This document shows, piece after piece, positions 8,037-16,717 of a stretch of DNA of 64,000 bases (the first letter of the stretch is position 1; the number at the start of each line of letters is the position of its first letter). Below the pieces are notes generated by a model. That model made no database searches and was not told the DNA's origin. It saw nothing but the letters and a program-made list of their open reading frames with translations. The position numbers and the translations under genes are program-made. The stretch comes from Mycolicibacterium wolinskyi (GTDB lineage Bacteria; Actinomycetota; Actinomycetes; Mycobacteriales; Mycobacteriaceae): the NCBI RefSeq assembly GCF_002101965.1, contig NZ_LQQA01000030.1, forward strand, positions 620,001 to 684,000. The letters run 5' to 3'.

Positions 8037-9164
8037 ATGAGCGATATCCGGGAGATCGACGCGGGCACGGCGATGACCCGATTCGCCCGCGGCTGGCATT
8101 GCCTCGGTCTGGCCGATGACTTCCGTGACGGGCAGCCCCACGGCATTGAAGCGTTCGGGACCAAGCTCGTGGTGTACGCGGATTCGGCCGGGGCGCTGCA
8201 CATACTCGATGCGTACTGCAGACACATGGGTGGCGACCTGTCTCGCGGATCCATCAAGGACGACAACCTGGCCTGCCCGTTCCACGACTGGCGCTGGGGC
8301 AGCGACGGGAAATGCAAACTCGTACCCTATGCCAAGCGCACCCCGCGCCTGGCCCGCACCCGGAAATGGCCGACGCACGAGGTCAACGGTCAGCTGCTGG
8401 TGTGGCACGACCCGGAGGGTTCCACGCCGCCACCGGAGCTCATCCCGCCGACCATCGAGGGTTACGCCGAAGACATATGGTCACCGTGGCAATGGAATTC
8501 GATTCTCATCGAGGGTTCGCACTGCCGTGAGATCGTCGACAACAACGTCGACATGGCCCACTTCTTCTACATCCACCACGCTTACCCGACGTACTTCAAG
8601 AACGTGATCGAGGGTCACACCGCCAGCCAGTACATGGAGTCCAAACCGCGGCCCGACTACACGGCCAATCCGGACAGGCTGTGGGACGGCACGTATCTTC
8701 GTTCCGAGGCAACGTATTTCGGCCCCGCCTACATGATCAACTGGCTACACAACGACCTCGGTCCCGGCTTCACCGTCGAGGTCGCGCTGATCAACTGCCA
8801 CTACCCGGTCACGCACGACTCGTTCGTACTGCAGTGGGGCGTTGCCGTGCAGCAGATGCCGGGTCTGCCCGCCGAGAAGGCCGCCAAACTCGCTGCGGCG
8901 ATGGGCCGTTCGTTCGGTGACGGCTTCCTCGAAGACGTCGAGATCTGGAAACACAAGACCCGCATCGACAATCCGCTGCTGACCGAGGAAGACGGCGCGG
9001 TGTATCAGCATCGCAGGTGGTATGAGCAGTTCTACGTCGACCTCGCCGACGTCACGCCCGACATGACCGACCGGTTCGAACTGGAGGTCGACACCACACA
9101 CGCCTTCGAGCTCTGGCAACAGGAAGTGGAAGACAACCTTGCGCGGCGCGCGTCCGTCACCTAG
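8037..9164 (+). CDS. Rieske oxygenase, 3-ketosteroid 9-alpha-hydroxylase (KshA)-like
   Basis: This 375-residue protein is very close in wording to mycobacterial KshA. The Rieske [2Fe-2S] ligands are Cys61, His63, Cys80 and His83 (CRHMGG...CPFH). The mononuclear iron site is D172-x2-H175-x4-H180 within VDMAHFFYIHH, with the later EDVEIWKHKTR segment also conserved. KshA, with a KshB reductase, hydroxylates C9 of 3-ketosteroids and together with KstD opens ring B. I chose the second ATG because the purine-rich site GAGGAAAGGA (8021-8030) touches the first one and is correctly spaced only for the second. No reductase gene lies nearby. A main kshA probably exists elsewhere, so this is likely a paralogue. 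Confidence 0.9.
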   Translation: MSDIREIDAGTAMTRFARGWHCLGLADDFRDGQPHGIEAFGTKLVVYADSAGALHILDAYCRHMGGDLSRGSIKDDNLACPFHDWRWGSDGKCKLVPYAKRTPRLARTRKWPTHEVNGQLLVWHDPEGSTPPPELIPPTIEGYAEDIWSPWQWNSILIEGSHCREIVDNNVDMAHFFYIHHAYPTYFKNVIEGHTASQYMESKPRPDYTANPDRLWDGTYLRSEATYFGPAYMINWLHNDLGPGFTVEVALINCHYPVTHDSFVLQWGVAVQQMPGLPAEKAAKLAAAMGRSFGDGFLEDVEIWKHKTRIDNPLLTEEDGAVYQHRRWYEQFYVDLADVTPDMTDRFELEVDTTHAFELWQQEVEDNLARRASVT

Positions 9165-10491
9165 TCCTGGCCGCGGTCCGGACCAACTCGTCGTCGAGGA
9201 CGTCGATGGTCGGCCACGGCCTTGCGGGATCGTGCGCAACCGAATTCTGTGACGGCGCTTGCGGTGCCGGCCGAGTGGTGGGTTGCCGCCGGCTGGCGCG
9301 GCCGACGACCACCAGGCCGATGAGCGCCATCAGCCAGCACGACACCGCCAGCGCGGACGCCACGGCGACGAGCGTGCCGACGGCCAAAGCCGCCACCGCG
9401 GCCGCGCCCAGCTGCAGGGACACGTGCAGAGCCCGCAGCTGGAACAGCTTGCGTCCCATGCCTTGTGCCTGCAGCCACGAGTAGAGGCCGACGATCCAGC
9501 AGTTGGCGGCGCACTCCAGGCCGATGAACGGCACGGCGGTGATGGCCGATTCCCACGTCTGGCCGAGTATCCACCCACCGGGAGTGGGCACGGCCATCAC
9601 GAGTGCCGTGGCTGCGATGGCCAGTGTCGAGGTGATCGACGAGGTCTTCACCAGAAGCCGCCACTGCGCGCGCGGCGAGGCCGAGGTTCGGCGTACGTGC
9701 GGGACGAACACCATGGGCACTGCCATGATGAGCATCATGATGGGGCCGAACAGACTGCTGGCCCCACGCAATCCACCCGCGACGTCGGCACCGGCGATCA
9801 CGGTCACCAACCCCGCCGTGGCAGCGGTTGACAGCGCGACCGTCGCGTAGGTGGCGCCGAACCGAATTCGGGCCGGTGAGTACATCTTCCACCACGAGCC
9901 GATCCGATCGAGGTGTGGCCTGATCGGCGTGCCGGCCACTAGCACAGTGGCCGAGAGCAGACCGAGCGCGCCCCAGAGCAGAATCGCGGTCTCGACGGAT
10001 ACGCCTGCGCCCGCGATGTTGGCGGCGAACAACCCCGCCATCCCGAGTGCCCATGCGGCATCGGCCACGACGGCGACGAGTGGACGTCCAGATGCGATCG
10101 CCGGGTATCGAGCGACGTCCTGCGCCAGCACGACCGGGATGACGACCCCGAGAGCAACCGCCATCGCGACATCGCCCGCGGCCCATCCGACGGCGAGGAT
10201 CGCCATGACCGCAGCGGTGCCCGAGAGGATCGAGAACGCGGTCGCGTAGCCGCCTTCGGCCAGTATTTCCCGCTTCGACAGATTGCTGACCAGTAGAACC
10301 GGGGTTCCCACCGCGCCTCGGTTGAATCCGATCCAGGCCATCACGATGGCAATCTGCAAAGACACCACGCCGAATTCGGACACGGTCGCCACCTGCGCCA
10401 GAACGAACAACAGCAGTGCGTTGCTGGTGCTCGACAGCAGCTGGTCGATGGTCGTCCACAGCGCCGCTGATCCGTCGGCGGGGCGGGTCAT
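9157..10491 (-). CDS. Polytopic membrane protein, Wzx-like polysaccharide flippase
   Basis: This is a membrane protein of about 444 residues with roughly a dozen hydrophobic segments arranged as in the MOP/polysaccharide-transport superfamily, and a polar C-terminal tail after about residue 400. Such proteins flip lipid-linked repeat units across the membrane. It overlaps the stop of the upstream glycosyltransferase (ATGA, or GTGA if the GTG three bases upstream is used), so the two are translated together. It overlaps the end of the KshA-like gene by 8 bp. A second flippase-like protein is encoded at 26859-28097, so one may serve another lipid-linked glycan. No signature motif exists for the family; the call rests on hydropathy and context. 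Confidence 0.7.
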   Translation of the reverse strand: MTRPADGSAALWTTIDQLLSSTSNALLLFVLAQVATVSEFGVVSLQIAIVMAWIGFNRGAVGTPVLLVSNLSKREILAEGGYATAFSILSGTAAVMAILAVGWAAGDVAMAVALGVVIPVVLAQDVARYPAIASGRPLVAVVADAAWALGMAGLFAANIAGAGVSVETAILLWGALGLLSATVLVAGTPIRPHLDRIGSWWKMYSPARIRFGATYATVALSTAATAGLVTVIAGADVAGGLRGASSLFGPIMMLIMAVPMVFVPHVRRTSASPRAQWRLLVKTSSITSTLAIAATALVMAVPTPGGWILGQTWESAITAVPFIGLECAANCWIVGLYSWLQAQGMGRKLFQLRALHVSLQLGAAAVAALAVGTLVAVASALAVSCWLMALIGLVVVGRASRRQPTTRPAPQAPSQNSVAHDPARPWPTIDVLDDELVRTAARTR

Positions 10492-11636
10492 CACACGTCC
10501 AGACCCTGGTATATCGACTCCAGTCGGGCGGCGACGCTGTCACTGCTCAACTCGGCCTTGACAGCCGCGGCGCCGCGCTGACCCATCTCCTCGGCTTCGG
10601 TCGGATTCGCGAGCAGGTAGCTGACCGCCTCGTGGATCGACTCGGCCGTGCCGCTCACGCAGAGCCCGCAATTGTGGCGCCGAACGAAATTCGCGAGGCC
10701 GCCGTCGTCTCGAATCACGACGGGTGTCCCCACCGAGAGCGCCTCGGCGACGGTGAGGCCGAACGGTTCCCGTTCGGCGGGGAGAACGTAGACCGACGCG
10801 CGGCTGAGGCGTTCGTTGACGTCTTCCGGCGGTAACCCCGGTTCGCGGACCAACAGGTTCTCGCCGAAACCTTCTTCGCGCGCGACGTCGATGACGCGGT
10901 CGACGGCTGTTTCGGCGCCCTGGTTGATGCCGACGATGGCGAATCGGGCCTTCATGCCGCTGCGCAACATGTCCAGGGCCGCTTCGGCGAAGACCTCGGG
11001 ATGCTTGCGCTTGTGCAGGCGCGACAGGAACAGCACCTCCGGGATGTCATCGCTTCGGCCGTTGCGGGCAGCGGCGTAGTCGGATGCCGGTGGGACACCG
11101 TTGGGCAGGAGTTCATAGTTGCAGTCCGGGCCGACGATCTCGATGAGGTCGGCGTGCTCGCGTTCGTCCAGACAGAGAATCTCAGCGGCGTCCCTGAGCA
11201 GTTTGTTCGTCCACACCCGATCTATGACGGGGGCCAGGCGATGGCTTCGCGCACGGATCATGCCGTGCGTCTGACAAACGTAGGGAATCCGCAGGCGCCG
11301 CAGTTGAAGCGCGGCGGGCAGTGTCACGAGGTCTCGGCCGAGATGGACGTGGGCGATGTCGAACTGGGAGGCGTTGGCGTTGATCCACGATCGCATCCTC
11401 GGCGCCCACGTCGAGGCGAAACCCAGACCCGGGACCGAGCCCATCGACGCGAACAGTTCCGCGGGCACCGAGCCGAGCTGCGTCGGCCGGTGCGGAAAGC
11501 CCGACGCTGCCGCGGCCACCTTGACGGTGTGGCCGCGTTGATGGAGGGCCGCAGTCTGGTTCATGGCGACCCGTACCGGGCCGCCGTACGCTCCGTCGGG
11601 AGTTACCAGAGCGACAATATGCAGGATCCTCACCAA
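10491..11636 (-). CDS. GT4-family glycosyltransferase
   Basis: This 381-residue protein has a GT-B glycosyltransferase layout: an N-terminal acceptor domain (MVRILHIVALVTPDGAYGGP) and a C-terminal donor-binding domain with VLFLSRLHKRKHPEVF and the E-x7-E motif in PAEREPFGLTVAEALSVGTPVV. GT4 enzymes are cytoplasmic retaining transferases that use NDP-sugars. It would add one sugar to the undecaprenyl-linked repeat. It is co-transcribed with the flippase-like gene downstream. Donor and acceptor cannot be read. Confidence 0.88.
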   Translation of the reverse strand: MVRILHIVALVTPDGAYGGPVRVAMNQTAALHQRGHTVKVAAAASGFPHRPTQLGSVPAELFASMGSVPGLGFASTWAPRMRSWINANASQFDIAHVHLGRDLVTLPAALQLRRLRIPYVCQTHGMIRARSHRLAPVIDRVWTNKLLRDAAEILCLDEREHADLIEIVGPDCNYELLPNGVPPASDYAAARNGRSDDIPEVLFLSRLHKRKHPEVFAEAALDMLRSGMKARFAIVGINQGAETAVDRVIDVAREEGFGENLLVREPGLPPEDVNERLSRASVYVLPAEREPFGLTVAEALSVGTPVVIRDDGGLANFVRRHNCGLCVSGTAESIHEAVSYLLANPTEAEEMGQRGAAAVKAELSSDSVAARLESIYQGLDV

Positions 11637-12251
11637 CGGGAACGCTTACCCGGATGAGCCCACTGGACCTCGCGGCGCGCAGTGAGCGAATCTTCCTGCC
11701 GCACGGCATCGTTGCCCGAAATCACGCGGTGGCTACCGGCAGGCGCCGGAACCGCGGCCTGACCGAGTCGGCCGGTACCCCGTGCGGCCACGGCGTGGCC
11801 CGCGTCCCGGTGCTCGGGTAGATCGGTCAATATCGTTGCACTCCAACGGTTGTTGATGAGCGTCCCCGGCGGCACCGACGAGCCGGACGGCGTCGGGCCG
11901 GGTGCGCGACGAACCCACCCGGTGCCTTCGCCCTGCCGATGCGCGCGCATGGCTACTTTGCCGTAGAGCCGACACATGGCGATACCGCAAATGCTGAGCG
12001 CTCATGCGCACAGACATATTTCGGCTGGATTCGATACGCTGTCGTCGCCAAAATAGCTTTGCTCCCCCTGAGCGCCCCGTACCTATGAATACGCCTCGAC
12101 CTTGGCACATTCCCACCCTGTCCGCCAGTCAAACAGACTGCGGCGCGGTGTGTTCGCCAGGGGCAGCGGGTTTTCGGCGACCCATCGCCTGGAAGTTGCT
12201 ACGATACGAAGCCGGATTGCTTCGCAGCAATCGAGGGGGCGGGGGACTGCA
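11637..12251. other. 615-bp region without a recognisable gene
   Basis: The gap lies between divergent genes and must contain promoters for both. It has no homology-bearing product that I recognise. Two open frames cross it: a 115-codon frame on the minus strand (11630-11977) and an 83-codon ATG frame on the plus strand (12004-12255) that ends by overlapping the next GTG start (GTGA). A 7-bp stem with a TCGC loop lies at 12215-12232, just before a G-rich ribosome binding site. The latter part is AT-richer than coding DNA nearby. Confidence 0.5.
12215..12232 (+). promoter_or_regulatory. Small hairpin before the ribosome binding site
   Basis: GATTGCT and AGCAATC form a perfect 7-bp stem around a TCGC tetraloop. 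It ends one base before the purine run (GAGGGGGCGGGGGAC) that serves the GTG start at 12252, so it could hold the ribosome binding site open or hide part of it. No ligand-sensing structure was recognised. Confidence 0.4.
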
Positions 12252-13535
12252 GTGAAGATCCGGCACGGTCGAGTTCGAGTTGGGCCGCTTGACATGGAAT
12301 TCGCCGGTGCGCGGGTATGGGTACTGATCGGCCCCACGCCGGCCGATGCCGGTTCCTATCACGCGGTACTGTCGCGGATCGCCGAGGGCGGCCCGGCAAA
12401 CCGCGTCGGTTTACAGCCGCAACGTGACCGGCGGGATTGGCGGTTCGAACCCCGATTGCCGCGGTCGGTCGTCGCCGGCGACATCGACCTCGATCCGACC
12501 GACGTCGACGCCACGATGACACAGTTGGCGAGCCGGACCGTCGACCAGCCGATCGTTGCCGGCAACATAGCCGGTCACCTGGCCCTGTGTATCGACCACG
12601 GGATCGGGGACGCTCACGCGATCGCCGAGATCGCTGCCGCTCTCACCCGGCCAGGTGCTCCGTTGCCGTCAGGATATCTTCCGCCGCAACAAGATCTGAA
12701 CGTCACAAGACCGCTTGCCCGGGTGGCTTACCGAATGCTCGCGGCCGGCCCGGTAGGCATCGCCCGTGACGTCACCCACGAGTTGAACGCGGCGAAAACC
12801 CGCCGTGCTGCGAGCGAAACAGCTGGCCGGAGTGGGGGAGTGCCGTCCGTGTCACCGTCGTCGGGATACTCGACGATCTTTATCCGGAGCCAGCCCGGCT
12901 TCCTGCCCGCGGTGCGGGAACTACGCGACCGTCGGTATCGCGGTACCTCCGTCGCCACGTTGGTGTTCTACGCGCTCCGCAGAAGTCTCGCGCAATGCCT
13001 TGAGGATTGCGGTGCGCACCTGGCCCCGACGACCGGCCTGCTGACCGACCTGCGCCGGTATCTGCGTCCCGGGGAGGCCACGCTGGCGAACCTCTCGATG
13101 GTCGCCCAAGCGGTGACGCCGCGCGGCCAGACACTTGCCGACTTCGGCTCGAGCGTCACACGCGCGACCGGCGCACACTCCAGTTATCCAGCCACGAGAA
13201 CGCTTGCGGTGTGTGCGATGAGGGCACTGCGCCCACCGGCGCGTGCACTCGGCCCTGGTGTTGCCGACGGGCGTGACGGCAACATCGAGGTCACATTCTC
13301 GGACGTGTCCCGGCTGCCTTCCCTGCGAAAGTTCCAGTACCGCAGTGACAGTCGTGACCGCATCACGGCGGTGGCATTGCCGCCAGGGGCCCGCAACCAA
13401 TTGACCATCGCGCTCGTCACCGTGGGCGACGAACTGCAGCTGACCGCGACGTACTTTCCCGACGTCATCCCCGCCGAGCCCCTGCGGGCGGCATTGAATC
13501 AAGGACTGACGTTCGACGTGCTGGCGACCGTTTGA
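12252..13535 (+). CDS. Condensation-domain-type (PapA-like) acyltransferase
   Basis: This 427-residue protein resembles the chloramphenicol-acetyltransferase/condensation superfamily. The key motif HxxxD is present as D-H116-G-I-G-D120-A, so the catalytic His and structural Asp are kept although the first His and final Gly of the usual HHxxxDG are changed. The C-terminal part (VTFSDVSRLPSL, NQLTIALVTVGDELQLTATY) fits the second half of the fold. Mycobacterial relatives such as PapA proteins esterify glycolipids, so this one may acylate the exopolysaccharide or its lipid carrier. I chose the GTG after the G-rich site because the upstream extension is not protein-like. Function is inferred. Confidence 0.65.
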   Translation: MKIRHGRVRVGPLDMEFAGARVWVLIGPTPADAGSYHAVLSRIAEGGPANRVGLQPQRDRRDWRFEPRLPRSVVAGDIDLDPTDVDATMTQLASRTVDQPIVAGNIAGHLALCIDHGIGDAHAIAEIAAALTRPGAPLPSGYLPPQQDLNVTRPLARVAYRMLAAGPVGIARDVTHELNAAKTRRAASETAGRSGGVPSVSPSSGYSTIFIRSQPGFLPAVRELRDRRYRGTSVATLVFYALRRSLAQCLEDCGAHLAPTTGLLTDLRRYLRPGEATLANLSMVAQAVTPRGQTLADFGSSVTRATGAHSSYPATRTLAVCAMRALRPPARALGPGVADGRDGNIEVTFSDVSRLPSLRKFQYRSDSRDRITAVALPPGARNQLTIALVTVGDELQLTATYFPDVIPAEPLRAALNQGLTFDVLATV

Positions 13536-13547
13536 ACACGGCGCGAG

Positions 13548-15134
13548 CTACGGCCCGAACTCGCAATCCTTGAGTGTGGTGGTGTCGTTGGCGCGAAAGA
13601 TCGACATGGTCTGCGTTGCGCTCGGCAGTGCGACACAGTCCTCGATGAAAGCCCGCACCGAGGGATCGATACCGGAGTCTTTGAGGCCGCGGTCGAAGTT
13701 GTCGACGAGCTGGCAGCCCTTGATGTGCACGTCGACCGAACCCGCGTAGTCGATTCCACCGCTGGCAGTGCCGGATTGGCCGCTGTTCGCAACGCGCGCG
13801 CCGTCGATGCGATGGTCCCTGCCACGGACATTCACCCCGGCGTAACCGGCTTTCGCGAACTCACCGCCTTCGATCACGACATTGGCCGACGTGCTCTTGA
13901 GTGAGACGGCGTGCAAACCGTTGCCCTCGGCGCGACAGTTGTTCAACACGACATGTTGGGCACGCATCTGGTAGCCGCAGACTTTCGGGCCGCCACCGAG
14001 GGCGGTGCAATTGTTGAAGTGGATGTGTCTGCCGAACTCATGGGTGTCGAATACCGAGTAACTGTCGGACCCGCCCGTGCCGGTCGAGTCGTTCACCTCG
14101 ACGTGCATCGGGCCGCCCCAGTACTCCTTGCCGGGGCGTTCATCGGCCAACGTCGTGAAGATGTGCCGAGTGCCTTGGCCGCTCAGGTGATTGGCCACCA
14201 GATGTGTGGTCGACCCCGCCGCGGCGAGCCCGTACCCGTACGAGTTCTCGACGCTCGGCAGGCCGTCGGCCAGCAAGCCGTCGACGCCCGCGTGGTACGC
14301 GTCGAGCAAGATCACCCCGCCGGTCATGTTGTGGAGTTCGATATCCCGTAGCTGCACGCCCAGCGATTTCTCGAGCTTGATCGCGTAGGTGTGGCTGACG
14401 CCCGGTCTGACACCCGGGCCGGATTCGAACCGCAGGCCTGTCAACACGATGTCGGTGACGGGCGTGACCCGGAAGAAGCGCGCGTTGTCCTCTGGCAGGT
14501 AGGTGTATTCGAGCGGGGTGTCCACGTGGACGACGTCCCCCTCGACGGTGCTGACCTGCCGGATCTCGCGGCAGAAACCGATGCCCAGACCGGGATCGCG
14601 GTAGCCGACGATCTCGACGGCTTGACGTGTCGATTCGAGGCCGATCAGGTCGCCGGTCTTGAACGCGTCGCGAAATTCGGGTGGCAACGTGATGAACTGG
14701 CTGCCCTCCGGTTGCGGGACGGTCAGAGCGCGCTTGGAGCCTTCGGTTCCGCTCGCATAGAAGACCGCGGTGCCGCGCTGCGCGTCGACGGCGTTGACTT
14801 CGAACACCGCTCCGGGATCGCATTCGATTCGGGTGCCGGAGGGCAGCACGATGCGGTTCGATCCGGACTGGCCGCTCTCGCCGATCCGGTAGCGGCCCTT
14901 GGGAAAGCGTATGGGGTGTTGCCCGCCGAACTCCTTCACCACGGCCTGGATCGCCGCGCGGACGTCGTCTGCTCCGGTGTTGGACACTCCATGTTCCACA
15001 ACGTTGACTGTCGATCCGGCCTCTGCCGAACTCTCGGCGCTTGCGCCCGGAATCCCAAGGGCGTTCATCGCGTATGCACCGACAGCGCCGGTGACACCCA
15101 GGCGCAGCACACTGCGCCGGTCCAGATTCGGCAT
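13548..15134 (-). CDS. Tat-exported right-handed beta-helix protein (pectate-lyase-like)
   Basis: This 528-residue protein starts with a twin-arginine signal (DRRSVLRLGVTGAVGAY, cleavage probably after GASA near residue 32). The mature part has the NVVEHGVSNTGADDVRAAIQ opening of pectate-lyase/tailspike folds and then many short repeats with N/D-C turns (HIHFNNCTAL, HVVLNNCRAEG, NVVIEGGEF), typical of a right-handed parallel beta-helix. Such proteins cut or bind acidic polysaccharides. The colanic-acid locus also has a beta-helix protein (WcaM). It may trim, release or modify the exopolymer outside the membrane. No catalytic triad could be assigned. Confidence 0.78.
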   Translation of the reverse strand: MPNLDRRSVLRLGVTGAVGAYAMNALGIPGASAESSAEAGSTVNVVEHGVSNTGADDVRAAIQAVVKEFGGQHPIRFPKGRYRIGESGQSGSNRIVLPSGTRIECDPGAVFEVNAVDAQRGTAVFYASGTEGSKRALTVPQPEGSQFITLPPEFRDAFKTGDLIGLESTRQAVEIVGYRDPGLGIGFCREIRQVSTVEGDVVHVDTPLEYTYLPEDNARFFRVTPVTDIVLTGLRFESGPGVRPGVSHTYAIKLEKSLGVQLRDIELHNMTGGVILLDAYHAGVDGLLADGLPSVENSYGYGLAAAGSTTHLVANHLSGQGTRHIFTTLADERPGKEYWGGPMHVEVNDSTGTGGSDSYSVFDTHEFGRHIHFNNCTALGGGPKVCGYQMRAQHVVLNNCRAEGNGLHAVSLKSTSANVVIEGGEFAKAGYAGVNVRGRDHRIDGARVANSGQSGTASGGIDYAGSVDVHIKGCQLVDNFDRGLKDSGIDPSVRAFIEDCVALPSATQTMSIFRANDTTTLKDCEFGP

Positions 15135-15332
15135 GACCCCATCATGGCACTCGTGCTGCGTGGACGCGGGTTCGGCGACATGCCGCCCCGGCCGTCGGCG
15201 CTACATGCCCGCGGCCCCAGCGCTTTCCGAAAACTGACGGTAGAGTCTGCGGAAGCGGCGGGGGCATACGTTATGCCGCATGGATAACGCTGCTTTCCAA
15301 AGATCAGTCATGAGCGGCAAACAGGGGGAGCT

Positions 15333-15404
15333 ATGACGGCAGATGCCGTTGATCGGAGCTCGTCGGTCGGGCACGGCCTGGACAACGGTTGGCGCGTCGG
15401 ATGA
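15333..15404 (+). CDS. Short upstream ORF (23 codons) overlapping the next start
   Basis: An ATG is preceded at good distance by AGGGGGAG (15323-15330) and opens a 23-residue frame (MTADAVDRSSSVGHGLDNGW, then RVG). Its TGA overlaps the ATG of the glycosyltransferase (ATGA). The downstream gene has no ribosome binding site of its own, so this short frame may deliver ribosomes to it. Whether the peptide itself matters is unknown. Confidence 0.5.
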   Translation: MTADAVDRSSSVGHGLDNGWRVG

Positions 15405-16486
15405 TTCGTGCGGCCGTGATCACCGCGGGTTTTCCAGACTACCGACGCAACTTTCTCAGCGAACTGCGCGACGCCTTCGCCGAGAACGGCGACGAGCTAG
15501 TTCTGGTGGGCGGTGACGTGTACAGCGATCCGACAGTTCGCAGCGCGGAATTTGCCGGTGTTGTGAAACTGCGCAACCGTCACTGGCTTGGCCGTCGAAT
15601 CCTTTGGCAGCCAGGCGCACTCAGATATCTCGACGGGCTGGACGTGGTCGTCGTCGACCTGAACCCCCGCTCCCTCACGGCGTGTCTCGTCCTGTTGATC
15701 AGCAAGGTCAAGCGCACCCGGACGCTGGTGTGGGGCCACATCCTTCCGAGGGCGGGCGCCTCGGCCAGAACGGTGCCGATTCGCCGCGCGATGCGCCGCT
15801 TTGCCGATGGCGTGATCAGTTACACGTGGACCGACGCTGAGCTGGTACGCACCGAGGATCCCGGCACCGATGTCTGGGTGGCCTCGAACGGTCTCTACCG
15901 GGCGTCCGATCTGGGGTGGGACCCGACGACCCCGCGCACGGACACCATCTACGTCGGCCGCCTCGAGCCCGCGAAGAAGCCGGAACTGTTGGTGCGTGCC
16001 TTCGCGCATGCGCGCGACCGCCTGCCCGCGGACGCGCGGTTGCGCATCGTCGGCGACGGCTCGCTTCGCGGCCGGCTCGAGGAGCTCTCGGGCGAACTCG
16101 GTATCGGTGCCGACGTGATCTTCCCGGGACACGTCTCGGATCTGGAGCGTCTGCGCGAGTTCTATTCGACCGCAGTGGTTTCCGCGTCGCCGGGCTATGT
16201 CGGGCTGAGTCTGACGCAAAGCCTGGGTTTCGGAGTGCCCATGGTCGTGGCCGATGACGAGCCGCACGCTCCCGAGGTCGAACTGCTGAACGACGTCACG
16301 GGTTTGTACTTCACGGCCGGCAGTGTCGAATCGCTGGCGGACAAGCTGGTCGAGGTCTACACCAAACCGGAGGCCTGGGACCACGAAGCGATCGTCCGCC
16401 AGGTGCAGAACACGTACTCATCGAGCGCGATGGCGGACGGGTTCCAGCGGGCACTGCGGGGAATCTCGCAAGATTCCCAGGTGTGA
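15401..16486 (+). CDS. GT4-family glycosyltransferase
   Basis: This 361-residue GT-B protein has an N-terminal domain beginning MIRAAVITAGFPDYRRNF and a donor domain with IYVGRLEPAKKPELLV, RIVGDGSLRGRLEEL and VSASPGYVGLSLTQSLGFGVPMV, the region of the GT4 E-x7-E motif. The first Glu position is Pro-Gly-Tyr here, so the motif is altered. It would add one sugar to the lipid-linked repeat in the cytoplasm. The ATG was chosen because it overlaps the short upstream ORF; an in-frame TTG lies 12 bases upstream. Orientation is with ugd and the SGNH genes. Confidence 0.85.
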   Translation: MIRAAVITAGFPDYRRNFLSELRDAFAENGDELVLVGGDVYSDPTVRSAEFAGVVKLRNRHWLGRRILWQPGALRYLDGLDVVVVDLNPRSLTACLVLLISKVKRTRTLVWGHILPRAGASARTVPIRRAMRRFADGVISYTWTDAELVRTEDPGTDVWVASNGLYRASDLGWDPTTPRTDTIYVGRLEPAKKPELLVRAFAHARDRLPADARLRIVGDGSLRGRLEELSGELGIGADVIFPGHVSDLERLREFYSTAVVSASPGYVGLSLTQSLGFGVPMVVADDEPHAPEVELLNDVTGLYFTAGSVESLADKLVEVYTKPEAWDHEAIVRQVQNTYSSSAMADGFQRALRGISQDSQV

Positions 16487-16717
16487 CGAAGTGTGCCGCG
16501 CGCTTGCCGGCATGGTCAACGACGGCATGTTTGCCAAACTTGGCGCATCACGCGGATGTGTTGGAAATGGTTGTGCGGCTGGCGGTTAACGCATCTCTCC
16601 GACATGTGGAGAAGGGCCGGAGCCGGTAGTGTGTGACACGTCGTCGGCTCGGCTTCGACAGGGCGTTCGTGCGGTGAGGCCGGGACGCCACAGGGGATTC
16701 GTGGGGGGCAGGGGCAT

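Noticed and set aside
11630..11977. A 115-codon minus-strand frame in the large gap
   Set aside because: No ribosome binding site, no recognisable motif, and it overlaps the start of the glycosyltransferase on the same strand; kept only as a note on the gap.
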